Of a DNA stretch of 64,000 nucleotides, positions 35,960-49,200 are shown one piece after another; within the stretch, counting starts at the first letter, position 1, and each line of letters begins with the position of its first letter. The notes under the pieces were generated by a model that worked only from the letters and a program-made list of their open reading frames with translations, had not been told where the DNA came from and ran no database searches. This DNA comes from Trochalopteron elliotii (taxonomy: Eukaryota; Chordata; Aves; Passeriformes; Leiothrichidae). The position numbers and the translations under genes were made by a program. The stretch lies in assembly GCA_024734555.1 (NCBI GenBank), contig JANPWX010000030.1, positions 1,019,636 to 1,083,635 of the forward strand. The letters run 5' to 3'.

Positions 35960-38900
35960 TAACAACCACATTCCTACATTTCTGCACAGAATTCTCATTA
36001 TGCTGTCTATGAGGAGGACTTTTTTTACATATAAACTTTTTATGGTACCCAGGTGGTCTCATCTAAATATCAATGCTAGCCCCCTGGAAAAAGTCCTACT
36101 GAAACTCTGGCTTGCTGAGGTCTTTAAAACTCTGGTAGTTAGTCTCATAGTACTTCTTTAAGGGAAGCTGGGTCCTCTGGGAAATCTGGCCTTTGACGTA
36201 GGCGTGGTGACATTTGCACACAAGTCAGTCTATGGGTAAGATTTCAGTGCTTGGTGTTTTCAGAGCAATGGCTCTCCTCTAACCCTGGACGATTTGTCCT
36301 TTGCCACTATGGTGCTTTTATTTTGTTATGAGATTCATGCAGCTCTCACTGGCTATTCCAAAGAATGTCTGCAAGGTCATGGGAGTCTTTGCTGATTCAG
36401 GAAAGACGTGTTTCATTTCAAAAGGCTGCTTTTATTTTGTTTTTGTTGTCCAGCATGTACGCATGGAATGCTGTTGTGGTTGTTTCAATGTTTACAAGAT
36501 ATTTCCTTCAGTGATAGTTTTACTTCTGCCAAAAGAAAAGTTAAAAAAAAAATCCATTAATGAGCTGACAGTGCTTTTAATACTGCTTCAAAAGGAGAGG
36601 GAATTCTTGTGTGCCAAACAAATGTTTGGAGCAGTCTCAGACAGCAACATTTGTTCTGCAAGGGAATGAGCCACAATAGGACACTTCAGCTGCTGAACAT
36701 CTAAAAGTACTCAGATGATGTAGTGTTCAGATGCCCAGCCAGTTTCCAAGATAAGTGGCCTTTCTGTTAATGTGGCAAAAGGCTGTGCTCTACCTAATGC
36801 AAACGGAGGGAAAAATCTCCCAAGTCAAGGTTTAGGACTCCCCACAGGAAAAAGTTACAGAGCTTTAGGCAGAAATGTGAAATTGGGAGTATTACATGTC
36901 TTGGCTCATCAAGAAGGGGGATGCTTTTGACAGTATAGAGGCACATTCTTGATGCTTGTCAAATTTTCTGACACATTTTTATCCATTTTGAGACAGTGAC
37001 AAAAACATTGCAAGCATTTTTGTAAAATGTTACTCTCATTTTCTGACCAGAATCTTATAAGAAAATGACAGCAAAAATTGAAAAGTGGGATTTCTTGCTT
37101 TCACAGGTGCTATAGTGTCTCAAATCATCCCCAAAAGAATGATTATGAGCCAGGAAATACAGCTTCTAAAACATTGATCCTCTTTTATTTTTAATTGTTT
37201 CTCTTTCAAGAAAGTTTCCCCAAACATGGAATTCTGCATTGTGTTTTGAGGATTATTCAAGGGCACAGTTGTTCTTTTCTGGCTTTTACAAACTTGGGCT
37301 AGCAGTCAGGCAATGTAGTTCCTCCGTCTGCAGACCTGAACACTTGAAGCTGATGGCTACACTGGTTTTGTTCATGCATTCTGGGTGAAGTCATACCTTT
37401 TAGATAATTTGCCTTTCTGTTGCAGAAGGTCTTAGCTCTGGGAATCACTAACTGGGAATTATCCTGATGTTCCTTACAAGTACAGGTAGCCAATTACACT
37501 TAGAGCATGATAATGAAGAAATTTTTCTGCAGACTGCAGTGGAACTCTTTGTACAGTTCCACCTGGGAAAAGCATCATAAAATGGTCCTGTGCACTCAAG
37601 ACAGATTCGCTATTCCATCAGAAAAAAAAATGTGGATAATCTTACTGATATTAAGGCACATGGCTTTCGATTTACTCCACAGATCATGCTTTGGACCAAT
37701 ATCTCAGCTAGTGCTAATTGATGTAGCTCTGAATTTAATTAAATTTTGGAAGCTCTTACTGCCTGAGAATCTGTCCTATAGATTGCTTTTGGAATAAGCA
37801 TGTAAGCTTGATCTATTCAGAATTGCAATTTATGCTTTAACTGAAGGTAAATGATGGCTATTTGGTGATTAATATCCTGTTTTTATGCCAAGTCAACTTA
37901 GAGATGTGCTAACTTAATTTATCACTAACCAGCAGCTACTATCTAACTGCAATTATATATTAAAAAAACCCCACATCACTCTGACCTTTGAGCAGTCATG
38001 TAGGCCAACCATCCCTTAAAGTTTGCCTCTAATTTTCTATAATGGTAGCACTTGCTTTTCTGCAAAAGGAGCTTTACAGGGAAGTGGAAGCTGGAGTTTT
38101 GAAGGTGGTTTATGAAGCTGAAACTGAGGAGGGACACTTTCAGAAGGATCAAAGGCAGCAGAAGACAGTGTTTGTTAGACAAAAGGACCAATTTCTAATT
38201 ACAAAATTACCACAGTGCAGGCGTGTGTGTAAGGGGTAGTGGTATGTAAATTGTCAATCGAGGTGCAGAAAGACCAATCATAAATACAACAAGTTTTAGG
38301 TCCCAGGGACCCTTATGGAATAATGCTGTGGGTGCAGTCAGTGCCCTAATCAACTCTACCTCTTTTGGATAAGACAAGGAGCTGGGCTGCTTTCAACCAT
38401 CTGTGGAGTCCCTGCTCTGAGCACTGGTTGCAATGGCATGATTCACTGCTGCAATGGAAGAAATTCAATAATTATTACTGGGGGGTGCAATGGGGTCCTT
38501 ATTGTTCAGCAATGCATTTTGAGATTCATTCAGATAAAAATTAATGTCTGCTCAGATGTGCTGTGTTTTGGGGACAAAAATCTGTACATGTGCTCTCTTT
38601 TCAAATAATAGAAGAACTCCAAGAATAAAAAAGCTGTTTGAAAGGCAGTAAAGAGGTGAGATTGCCTGCAGTTGGGTCCATGCCTGTCTATTTCCAAAGG
38701 CAAGGAAATTATAATTTTTTCAAATTCCCTCAGGCAGCAGTAACCAAGCCAAGTTGGCTCTAGCCAGCTCTTGTTTGTAAAATGTAATTCTGTGGTAATG
38801 AGCTGGTGACAACTTGAAGAAAAGAGTCTAAACATCCTGAAAACAATTCCAAACATGACTAAATATGAGAAGGAAACTTCTAATAATTGCCTCATGGGAA

Positions 38901-41054
38901 TAAAGAGTACTACATATAAATGCAAACATAATTTATTTTCTAGATAAGGACATATATATATATATAATGATTTTCTTCCTTTTTTTCTCTCTGAATATAT
39001 AGGTAAGTATACATCTCTATGCCTGTTATCTGTCTCTCCAAATGACCTATATTTCATGCAGGAGCTAGCAGTTTTGTCATTGTTAGAAAAAGCAGGAATT
39101 GAACTCTTAGCCAACACCTGATGTGACCACAGGAGATGCTAGCAGATTAAACCTCTGTGTGTGTTGATGATGTATCTGCCCGGAGATTTTTATGCTATTT
39201 TTATGCTTGTTCTGATTTCACAATTTATAAGGCTTGCCCAAGGCAACAATGCAGCAAAAACAATCCAATAATATAGAAGAATATTGCATTACATATTTTA
39301 ACAAATAATGAAATAATCAATATATTGCTTGCTAGGTGGAACCAAGCCAGTTTTTTTCCCCTCTGAGAAAATCCACTGTATTCTAAAGCAATTTAACTCT
39401 CTCTTCTTTTCCTGATGCTTTCTCCTTACCCATTTGTGTCTTGCTTATGTAATCCAGTGTAAATTTCTTGTGTTCTTGATATGTTAAAATAAATATCTAA
39501 GAGGCAAGGAATTTAAATTCAGTCTAAAACACTGTGAACAGTGTTCAGGATCATAGCATTGTCCTGGCACCCCTGTTCCATGTCCCAAACCACCAGGCCA
39601 CTTGGAATAATGTCTGTCAAAACATTGGGGGTTGGGGTTTTTTTCAGCCTCCTGAGAAGTGAAAAATGGTTTATAGAAAATCGTGACTTGGTCTTGAAAA
39701 ATTTCAGAGCAGTGTAATACTTCAGAGACAGTTTGCCAGGAGTCAGTGTTGTCTGTGTGCCAGTGAAACTGTGCTTTCATTAGCCATCCTTGCTCAAAGC
39801 AGGTCAGACTGTAAAAGAGCTTTCCAGGGCTTGAACCCTCAGTGTTACCTGTTAGCGGAAAAGCAGGGCACTAGTACTCAAACCCTCTTATTCCAGAGGC
39901 AATCGCAAACAAGTATGCTTATTGTGGAAACCTGAGACTCATCTGAGGCACCTAAAGAGCATTCTATTAATGATTACACTTTGAGAAAGTCCTTGCTTAA
40001 CAAAAAAAAATTACTAAGGAAGCAGGTGATGACTCATGAAACAGAAATTCAGCCTTCATTCTGCTTTCTATGGCTTGTAGCACACATTTAATACTTAGGG
40101 GTTCATCCAGAGTAATGGGAAGGTAGGAGGGAAATGGGTAGGAAAGGGCATACTTCAGATGGCAATCTATTCCTTTTATCATAAGCCATTTTTTTGTCTC
40201 TGTGAGGATTATGCTAGACGAGCCTGATAACCAGTCAGTAACACCAAGCTGAATATCTATCATGGTAATTACTTTTGTGGTGGTTTGCAGTGAAAGATAA
40301 TACAATGAGGTGGGTGGCTATTCAGTGTCTTTATTATCCACACTGTACTCTCACTATATATAGCCTTGAAAGCTATTTATGGAGTGTGTAAGGGCAGAAA
40401 TACAACTAGATGTTCTCAAACTTAGAAAAACAAAAGCAACAAATAAACTGTAGGAAAAATGAAGACTCAGTTGTAAGATCCTTTCTAGCAGAGACCGAGC
40501 TGGCCTTTATGGTCACTGCAATATTAAAGGAATAATAATTTCAAACATTTAATGATCCAGCATCCCAGTCCTATCATCTTCTCCGTGGAAGCCAACAGTA
40601 AACTCATTAAGAGCCTCTCCTCAACGTTCTGAAATTACCATTTAAAACCAAGAGTGATGTTATTTTTTACATCATTGTGTTACAAATCTATTTAAATTCC
40701 AAATACCTACTGTATGCCCACTGTATCTGCAAGCACATGGATTAAGGGGAGCTGTACCAGGCTGTGTGAATATTTTTTGCTTTGCTTTGTTGCAGCAAGG
40801 GAGCCCACTCTTTGCAAGATTGATATAAAGAAATTTTCTCTGTGGTTTTCCAACTGGAGAGGTGAAGTATCAACACTCACCGCAGATGAATGTGTGCGCT
40901 CAGCATAGCTGCCCTCCAAAATCTCTGATTTGGTATATAGCCTAAAATCCACTATATCATGAGGTGTTATTCCTCACATCGGTGCATCTTATGCAGGAGA
41001 TGCAAAGCCTTTTACACCAGTGGGTAAGTAAGTCTCACAGATTCAGTATTAATG
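35960..41054. other. Non-coding stretch
   Basis: The longest frame of the window (195 codons, minus strand, 38530-39117) lies here; see findings for why it is not called a gene. A short (TA)n sits inside it at 38950-38966. 39125-39330 and 40500-40720 are unique AT-rich sequence of the kind often found to be conserved non-coding, which I cannot confirm without alignment. Confidence 0.5.
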
Positions 41055-41177
41055 CACATCACACAGCAAAGTTGGAGGGAGCTGCTTGGGGACAGCTAGT
41101 GAATCAGCAGCAGGGCTCAAAACACTCAAGGAGCCCTCTGAGGTAATTGCCCTTATCTATTTGACCACCAAACTGCG
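41055..41177 (-). mobile_element. Probable MIR/CORE-type SINE fragment
   Basis: The plus strand resembles the reverse complement of the MIR core. 'gacagctagtgaatcagcag' (41091-41110) and 'cagggctcaaaac' (41111-41123) align with the 'cacagctagtaagtggcaga' and 'ccgggattcaaac' (B-box) blocks of MIR. The downstream 'gagccctctg...cttatctatttgacca...ctgc' follows the usual end of the element. The copy is heavily diverged. The match is by remembered consensus and could be a related CORE-SINE. Confidence 0.42.
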
Positions 41178-42866
41178 GTAAGTACTTCCCTAAGTGCTCA
41201 TCTGCTGTTGAACCTTGAACTTTCAAGGACAGGAGGACAGCCGATAAATGCTGAGGAGCCCAAGAGCAGATATCCATTTTTTTTTTCAGCAGAGGGGAAT
41301 CAGCAGCCAAAGGGTTAATGGTATCTGCTGGAAGACCGGCAGCAGTTGAATGCTTGCTGCCTTAGCCCCGGGGCTGTCTCTGAGGGATTTCATGAAAACA
41401 AGGCCAGGACTCTTTGAGCAGAGCCAAAAGGTACAAATGGCAAAGGTTTCTTTTGCCACTGTGGGAAAAACAACTGTACATCTATTTGCATTGTTTGGGG
41501 AACATTTATTCAGATTCCAACCCTCTTCATTCTGCCTGTTGAGTGTTCAGGGCTAACAATTAGAGAGCCAGTGGTGGCCACTGTGGCTGGGTAGTGTCCT
41601 GGCGCTGCCAGACATGGGAAGGAATCCTGCAAGCCCCTATGGGCAGTCGTGGCTTTTACTGCTTGCAGAGATATTTCCTTTATGGAGAAAAATATTTTTT
41701 CCTCTCTCCTTCATTCTTTGAAATCAGATTTACTCAAAGCCCCTCCAAGAGGTCTGTCTGTGTTGAGAGGGGACTGGGCAAATCTAAGATCTTGGGTTTG
41801 GAAGGCACAGGCACATGATGTTGATGGTACCACTTGCTTTGCATTAAATTAATCACGTCTTTTACAGAGCCAAGACTATGATGAACTGTCAAAGAGCATA
41901 AAGCAGAAAAAGGGCTGATTTTACAGTTGCTGTGGATGCCTGATATCAGCTTCTCTGGAAACATTCAAGGATATTTTTGGTTCAAGATTAAGAAGTCACC
42001 AGATAAATTATTAACCAACTGAATCCTACTTATTTTATGTATATGAGCAAACTGCACTATTGAAACAATATTCTGCACTCAGGGCTGTCAGTGGATATTC
42101 ACACATTGTTCTTAATGTGTTGCTTCTTTCCTAAAGCAATATCAGTTTAGATGTTTTAAACATGAACCTGATTTTACATCTTCATTTGCAGCCTTTTTTC
42201 CCCAATATTGACAGGATGTGAATTTTCTTTCTACAATGAAGCTGCAGCCTGGATTTTCACTCTCTACCTATGGTACTGTACAATGTATGTCATTATACTG
42301 GTCTAAGAAAATGTTAATAAAGGTGTTTTAATGGAGTTTGAGCCTTTGCAGTCTGCCCGCAACAGACTAAATGCTGCCTCAGGGTTGTCTCATGCAATAT
42401 TTTTGGGAGTCTGGCTCAGATTGACTAAAGAGTTGTTAATTTTAAATTTGTTTAGTTTAAAAAGAAAGAAATGCAAATACAGAGGAGACAATGCCTTAAA
42501 ATAGATGAGTGTCAGGTTATTCTCATTTAAGAAAAACTCCTGTCTCCTCATCTTCACCTCCAGCTGGATCTCTTTGCAGAATTTGCCATGTGGTTTAAAG
42601 ATCGCTGAAATCTTTGCTAAGACTGCCCCCACCCCAGCTCCTGAATGTTTTTTGGTAGTCCTCTGCAGGTTCTGAAATATGGCTGTGAAAAAAACATAAC
42701 GAAGCAAAAAAATTCTCCTAGATGCTCCCAAATGACCTAGTGTGCCGCGCGAAAGGGAAGGACTGCCTGATTTTATCATGCAACCCTTTCCTTGCTCTTA
42801 TCTTTGAACATGTAATGTCTCTTTTTTCCACCTTCATATTGTTATGGTGATCTCTGGTTTCCTCCT
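41178..42866. other. Non-coding stretch
   Basis: A donor-like GTAAGTAC sits at 41178, immediately after the SINE. 41350-41560 is unique, moderately GC sequence without a supported exon. A short CpG cluster (GCCGCGCG) occurs at 42744-42751; no CpG island is present. Confidence 0.5.
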
Positions 42867-42895
42867 CCCTCCTCCACCCTTCCCTCCCCCTCCCC
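42867..42895 (-). other. G-quadruplex motif on the minus strand
   Basis: C-runs of 3, 3, 3, 5 and 4 on the plus strand are separated by 7, 2, 1 and 1 nt, inside a pyrimidine-rich stretch that begins near 42860. The minus strand fits the G3+N1-7 pattern with short loops, which is typical of stable quadruplexes. Confidence 0.7.
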
Positions 42896-45800
42896 AGTGG
42901 CACTAAAGCTAAAGGGAGAAGGAACCTTTAAGAAGTGGTGTAATTATTAACGAATTTTGATCTTGGGACGGAGAGCAACCAAAGTATTTCCTGTTTCCTA
43001 TAATTAAGGACTCAAGACTCAGTTCTGCCACACACACACACACACACACGAATGCATTGTTTATTTTTAATGTGCTCTCCATGGAATATAATCTGCTGGT
43101 TTATGTCTATATCTTAGGCCAAATTCATAATTGGTGTAAACAGCTGCTGCTCAACTGACAAGTTTTAAAATGGGGACAGAGGAAAAAAAAGGTTATAAGG
43201 TTTAATCTGCTTACATCAGGAATGTATTTTTCCTGTTTGTTCTGCCCTTTAACCACCTAGTGATCTTGGGAATAAAACTAGGGGAATCAGGTGGGTCTCT
43301 GAACTAGTATGAGGCAGAATAACTTGGCCTTGCAAATTCAAAAGAACTGGGCAATCCATATACCCATGGGACAGGTCGTGAACATTTGGCTACAGATACT
43401 AAAGAGGAACAATCCCATACATCCTGCTGGTAAAATTTCCACACAGTCTGTAAGTGCTGGAGCCTGCTTAAGGAATTAGGCCAATCTGTAAATATTGGGG
43501 TGGAAAAATGAGATGCTATAACTTGGAATGACTTAAATAATTTCATTGGAAGACTCCCATGCAAGTTGCTGAACATACCATTGGAACTCAATAAACAACA
43601 AACAGCCGTATGTGTGCTGCTTTGAGCGTATTTTACGTGCTGCCTGTTTTTCCGTGTGTCTAAACACCACAAATGTTCCCCAGAATGGAACACAGGGTTG
43701 GCTGAACCACTGGCTTGAACCATTGCTTGTTTCTGATCCACACTTAAATGCATTGCTGTTGAGAGCTGAACACAGCGCACAGAACGCGTCACAGTCAGGC
43801 TGCCGGTAATGCAGGCTTGGTACTGGAAAGAGTAAAGGGATGTGCTCTTGGAACTGGGTGCTGGTCGCCAGCAGAGGAGAACATGACTGTGACTGTAATC
43901 TCTCCTCCTACCAACCTCCTAAATTTGGTGTGCCCACTTTCCCTCTTCTGGGGCACTGACGTTATAATAAAAAGTAACAAAGAGTAGTAAATATTCTTCC
44001 CAGTCGCCCCTTCTCAAACAAGGGGCTTGAGAAGCGATGATACAGAATATCCACCTCTCACTTTCCCATTGAGCCCTTATTTTATATTTCATTTTATTTG
44101 ACACCAAAGTGTTTGTTTGTCCACTGTGCTGCCTGCATAGGAACACATTTCTGAGGTTTACTCCCAAAAGCAGTCAAATTTTCTCAGCAGTGTAAACTTG
44201 TTTGCACTGTATAAATATTATTCTACTTTAGCAGCTCTGTCACAGTGACACTTATGACTTTTACTATCACCTACCCTATACATACTCACTATTTGAGTAA
44301 TTTCTCCTTACAGCATGTATATTCATTTTTTTGCACCTGAAGTAATTTGTTCTTCTTCACCCCCAAAGTACTAAAGTTGCTCGTCAGTAAAATTTAGGCT
44401 GTCCTTCCCCATTTAGCCTCACAGCAGACCAACATCCATTTCATAACAAACAGTAAAAGATGTTCGAAAGCAGGAAAACTAAACTGGAGCTCAGTAACTG
44501 TGACTCAGCAACACTAAATGCTTGTGCAAATTTAAACTTTCGTTGCAGCGCAGATGAGGGAAGGGAATGAACTAGTGCCAGCTCAAGACTTCTAAATTAA
44601 TAAAATAATGACAGAGCGATTAGCAAACTTTGGCTACATAGCTAGAAAATTCTCCACTAGAATTGATCTAGTTTTGGGTTTCTGTTTGGAATTGATAAGC
44701 AATGTGAAAACCAAGGGCAAGACAATGGTCACACTGCTTCTCTAGGACATAGACCTGAGGGTGATGGGGATATTCAGGGACACCTCTAGCACCTGCATTA
44801 CTGTAACAGCACAAGCCTCAGCGGTGCTTGAAATGGTGAAACTTTCAAGAGTACAATATCAGACAAAGATTTACTATCCAGCCATACCCTCAAATGAAAG
44901 GACTTGGCTTCATGGACCACTCTGAAAGTGAGGAGAAAGGACCACATTGCCTCAGCTTCCTGCTGGTTGGATGCTGAAAGATGAACTTTGCAGATCTTGC
45001 CTCACTGTATTGTAAAAGAAGAGTTTTGATCTGTGGACTCCTCCCCAAATCAAGAGTACTCACAGGCAGTTTGTTCTTCATAGATTTTCTTTGTATGCCA
45101 TTTAGCCTGTGGCTTTGAAGCAATCAAGGTGGGAACCTTGTTTTGGAAAATGTGTATTTGATTCCTCCCCCATCTGCCTTCCGAGGAGTCTGAAAGTCAT
45201 GAAGTACTTTGTAAGAACATTCAAGGATGTGAGGAGTTGTGGAAACTGTCACTATTCATATTTTGGGATGATTTTTGTTCTTAATAGGAATTCTTACCAC
45301 TTGAAAACCGATGTAGAAGAGTCAGAAATCCAAATCACTGGAGGTATCTTATTTCCAATATTGATTTACTCTCCAAGCGTCATTCCAAAATACATTAATT
45401 CCAGACACAGTACATAAATTCACAATAACATATCAATCGCTAGGCTGTTTGAATTGGGAGACAAAACTGAAACTGAACAACACAACTCAATAAAAATTAC
45501 TGGTATTTTTATTTATTCATTTAAGCTATAGTCTGTTCTGATTCTGCAAGTAGAACTGCTGAAAAGCTGCTCTTACCTTTCTGCTGTTTCATGTGTGATC
45601 TGTTTGATATTTTGAGTGCTCTTGTTTCATGTAAAATTAGTTTATTACTGTTACTCCTCCCACCCCCCAAAAAATTGTGAAATAAGATCAGAATGGAATC
45701 TTGGATCAAAATGGACATCAGTGAATTGTCAGTGCTGTTAACTTTTTTTGAAAGTGCATGCATTTTCCCACGCATGTATCCTTCCTCTGGGGTTCTGCAG

Positions 45801-46195
45801 TTATGTTTCCTCCTCATTTGTATGTTGATATAAAAATACAGCTAAAAAGAAAAGGTCTAGGAAGATGACCTTATCCTATTTGGTCTAGTAAGTCCTAGGC
45901 AAAGCCCAGCTTTTCCTTGGCTGTCCAGGGTTGCTGTAGATTTTGCCAATGATGGGGAGGAGCCTGGCAAAGGGATCTTCTGTGTCCCTCTCACCTGCAG
46001 TTAACCTGTCTCCATGCTGGTCCTGTGCTCTGGGACAGGTAGTGCCAGCTCTGGTGTAGAGAAGCCCCAAAAGCCAAAGAGTCAAACCAGACTGGCCCCT
46101 GGTGACTGGCATAGGAAGGGCATGGGAGGACTTGCTGCAGAGCTACTTGCTTTTGGTAGCCAAAATTAAGTTACTCTACCCAGGGTGATATTCCA
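42896..46195. other. Non-coding stretch
   Basis: It contains a 162-codon minus-strand frame at 43304-43792 with no recognisable domain. It also holds a perfect minus-strand donor (AAG/GTAAGAG, about 45575) without a clear acceptor, and a locally GC-richer segment at 45880-46140. Confidence 0.5.
43029..43049 (+). repeat. (CA)n microsatellite, about 10 units
   Basis: Uninterrupted CA dinucleotides, 21 nt. Confidence 0.95.
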
Positions 46196-46215
46196 GGGCA
46201 TGCCCTGGCATGTTC
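46196..46215. promoter_or_regulatory. Candidate p53-family response element
   Basis: Two adjacent decamers with no spacer: GGGCATGCCC (46196-46205) fits RRRCWWGYYY perfectly, and TGGCATGTTC (46206-46215) fits 9 of 10, the first base being T instead of a purine. Both have the CATG core preferred by p53 and p63. The first decamer sits in a 16-bp perfect palindrome (46193-46208). Functional sites of the family look like this; occupancy cannot be judged from sequence, and no target gene is visible nearby. Confidence 0.45.
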
Positions 46216-49200
46216 TATCATGGGAGGAGTAAGGACATACCCAGGGACAAAGAGTGGCAGGGAAAGGTTTTAAAGTCCAGTTTCATGGTGAAATGGGGAA
46301 GAAGGAGCAGCAGAGCTGCATTTAGTGCTTCTTTCTTTAGCAACAGCAGCAGAGCCAGGCTATTTATTGGGAAGAAAAATAAGAAAAAAAAGTATGCAGT
46401 GGTGTCCTGGCCTTTGTGTCTCCACCTGCAGCTGCTTCCTTTGTGTGTAGCTGTATCTGCATACACACACTCACACAGAGTTATGTGTACAGCCAGGTAT
46501 TGCTGGCTAAGTCCTTCACAATCCATCACCAAGCAGACAGGATCAAGAGATGGATATTTTAATCCCATGTTGCTACTCCTTGGTTTCCTCTGTACTTACC
46601 TTCTCAAGGCAGAGGGTCTTTACAGGGAATTTGCATGAGCTTTACATATATAGATAATGTCTGCATCCTGCTCTAAGCTCAGTTCTCTTTGATACATGTA
46701 CTCATGCAAACCTGTTTCACCCATTCTGGGATCTGAGCAAGGAAGCAGAACTGTATTCCTTGAGGGAAATGATACAGCTGCTGTCTGCTAAGGCTAGAGC
46801 TTAAAGAAACAGTGTTATCTATTGTTAATTCTCTTCATTTAGCAGATATTTTCTCATTTTCTTGTGTTGGAAGGCTAACGGGTAAAGTGTGGTCCTGATA
46901 TAAAATAACCGAGTAAACTATATATGGATATTTTGCCTAAGTGTTTAGGTTTTTTATTAAAGGAAATTATAAAACAAGATTAAAAGAAAAAAGTTTCATT
47001 TGGTATGGAATAGTTTTCCACTGTGCAGAAAAATGAATTATGACTTCCAAAATGAAATGGAGCCCTGGAGCTGCTTCATCTTTGTCCTTGAAACTTCTGA
47101 AAAAGTTTGAATCAAGGTCTACAGGAATCTTTTTTTCCCCTTCCTTGCAGCTGAGCTTCTTAGAATTGCACACACACTTTTCTATTTTTACTTTCCGACC
47201 TGGGCCCATTTCCAAATACGAAGCTGAGGAATTCCTGCACTCCTACATATGTGAGTCCCAGACTGAACTCAAAGGACTGGCCAGTTTACCCCCCTCTTCC
47301 TCCCAGACAGCCTACTTTCATCACAGTGCACAATTGAAATTGGAGACCACTTGGGTTTCCTTACTTTGAAAGAGCTCAGAAGGAACCTTTACAACTGCTA
47401 ATGGAAGGCTGCAGAGAAGAGCTGAAATTAAGTCAGCAGAGTTCATGATTTGTCTTGGAGCAGAGCCTAATTCAGTTTATAATGCAAGGTCTATGCTGGA
47501 GTCCCAGCATCAGGTGGGTTTGGGCTGTCCTCTCCATGCTCTCCTACAGCCGCCCAGTGCTTTAGTGTATTTTTGCCACTCTGTAATCCAGTGCAGCGGT
47601 AAGATACCTTCCTTCTCTGTTATTTGAGGAAGAAAGATGTTGTCAATGCCTTTTGCCTTGAAAGGGATGACAAGCTTGATCTACAAGCTGGGCTGGCGTG
47701 GGGGAGGAATGAGAGCGGAGTGCCCTTCCCCCAGCTGCTGTTTGTCTGACGCAGAGCTTGTACTTCTGTTGTTATCAGCTGCTTTGGTAAGATCACAGTG
47801 TGCTGGGTTTGCTCAGAAGGTTAAAATATGTTGACTGAATTTTCTTCAGCTACCAACGCAAAAGGCTAGCTAATAGCATCACTGGCTGTCAAAAGCAGCC
47901 AGTCCCTTCATTTCTCATGGTAATGAAACACACTGGAGTTTTTCATGGTTTATATACATCATGCTACCTGTGCTGTGTGTGTCATGCCAAGGATAGGAAC
48001 AATAGGCATTCCAGCCAATAGATCCATCAGGGCTTGCAAACAAACACACAAAATTGCCTCTTTCTGTGAATTACTTGTTTTGTATTGATTTGTGATGATG
48101 TATAGAGGGAGATGAGGATTTTAAATTTTGAACCTTTTTTCTCCTAGTATTTCTCCCTTGAATATCAGCTTCTGTAACAGATACCCTGCTGTTCACTTCG
48201 GTGACCTCCTGACTGTCTTCAAATCCCATTTCAAGAGCAATCTTTTCTCCCTGGCCTCTGACTCCTACGACTCTTTCTAATAAAACAATCAAATGGTAGT
48301 CCCTAATCCTGCCAGTTTCCCATGCTAAGTTCTGCTCTCTGAACCCCTCTTTTCTTGTGTCTCAGCATCCGGTATCTGTGGATATCTAAAAATAGGCCTC
48401 ACACAGGCATCAATCCCTCTCACTGAAAAGTTCAGCTGTGGGGCATTCATACACGGTGTAGGAGACCTCAGTTGAGATCCTTTTGCCAAAGGTGATTTGA
48501 AGTGATACCTCATCTACCAGGAAAGTGCCTTGACATGCATGGTAGTCTGGGATGTGTTTTTATCCACAGTCCTGTTGATGTTGCTGTACAATTTTTCAGA
48601 GACATTTGATGAGATGGGGCTACATCCAGAAATACCAGTGTTTAGGTAAGAAAGCTCTTAGACAGAATTTAAAGAACCAAGTCCTTAAGCCATCTCAATT
48701 AACATTAAAACCCCTCCTATAAATCCATATTCATATTCAATGCAAATATAGACTGAAGAGGCATCTTGTCTTTCTTGCATTTTCTCTACCCCAGGGTACC
48801 TTACAGAACAGTCAGTGAGTAAGATATTTCCTTGGGAGATGAAACACATGCCTTCAAATCCCCTTGTGCTGAGGAGGGATTTTAACCTGAGTTTTGTTCA
48901 GCCTCCGTAAAATCCCTACTAGTGAATCTACTGTGAAAAAAAAATCACTTCTGCTACTTTCTTCAGTACCAGTGTGGATTTAGCTCTTTATTTCCTTTGT
49001 GTTTATTGCATGTGCCTGTAAATGAAGTGCTTCAGAAATGTCAGAACAGTTCACTTAGATTTTCCACTTTCTTTTTCTTTGGTTGAAAGCATTGGGCAAA
49101 ACATAACCTTTGCTATCAAGTAGTTTTGACTTTCCTGGAACAACTTATTAAGAATACGTGCTCAGTTTTACCAAGAAACTGTAGTCATAAACTAGGAAAA

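Noticed and set aside
35805..36062. Long lysine/glutamate-rich and phenylalanine/serine/leucine-rich frames on both strands
   Set aside because: Translations of the (AAAAG)n repeat, which lacks stop codons in every frame.
43304..43792. 162-codon minus-strand frame
   Set aside because: No domain, no consistent third-position bias, and no splice signals at sensible places.
43867..43882. Second CTCF-like string (ccagcagaggag)
   Set aside because: Only 10 of 12 core positions match, with both mismatches in the critical GGC end.
47155..47369. Strong acceptor followed by 71 open plus-strand codons
   Set aside because: The frame was already open upstream of the acceptor, the peptide is unrecognised and no transcript end is visible.
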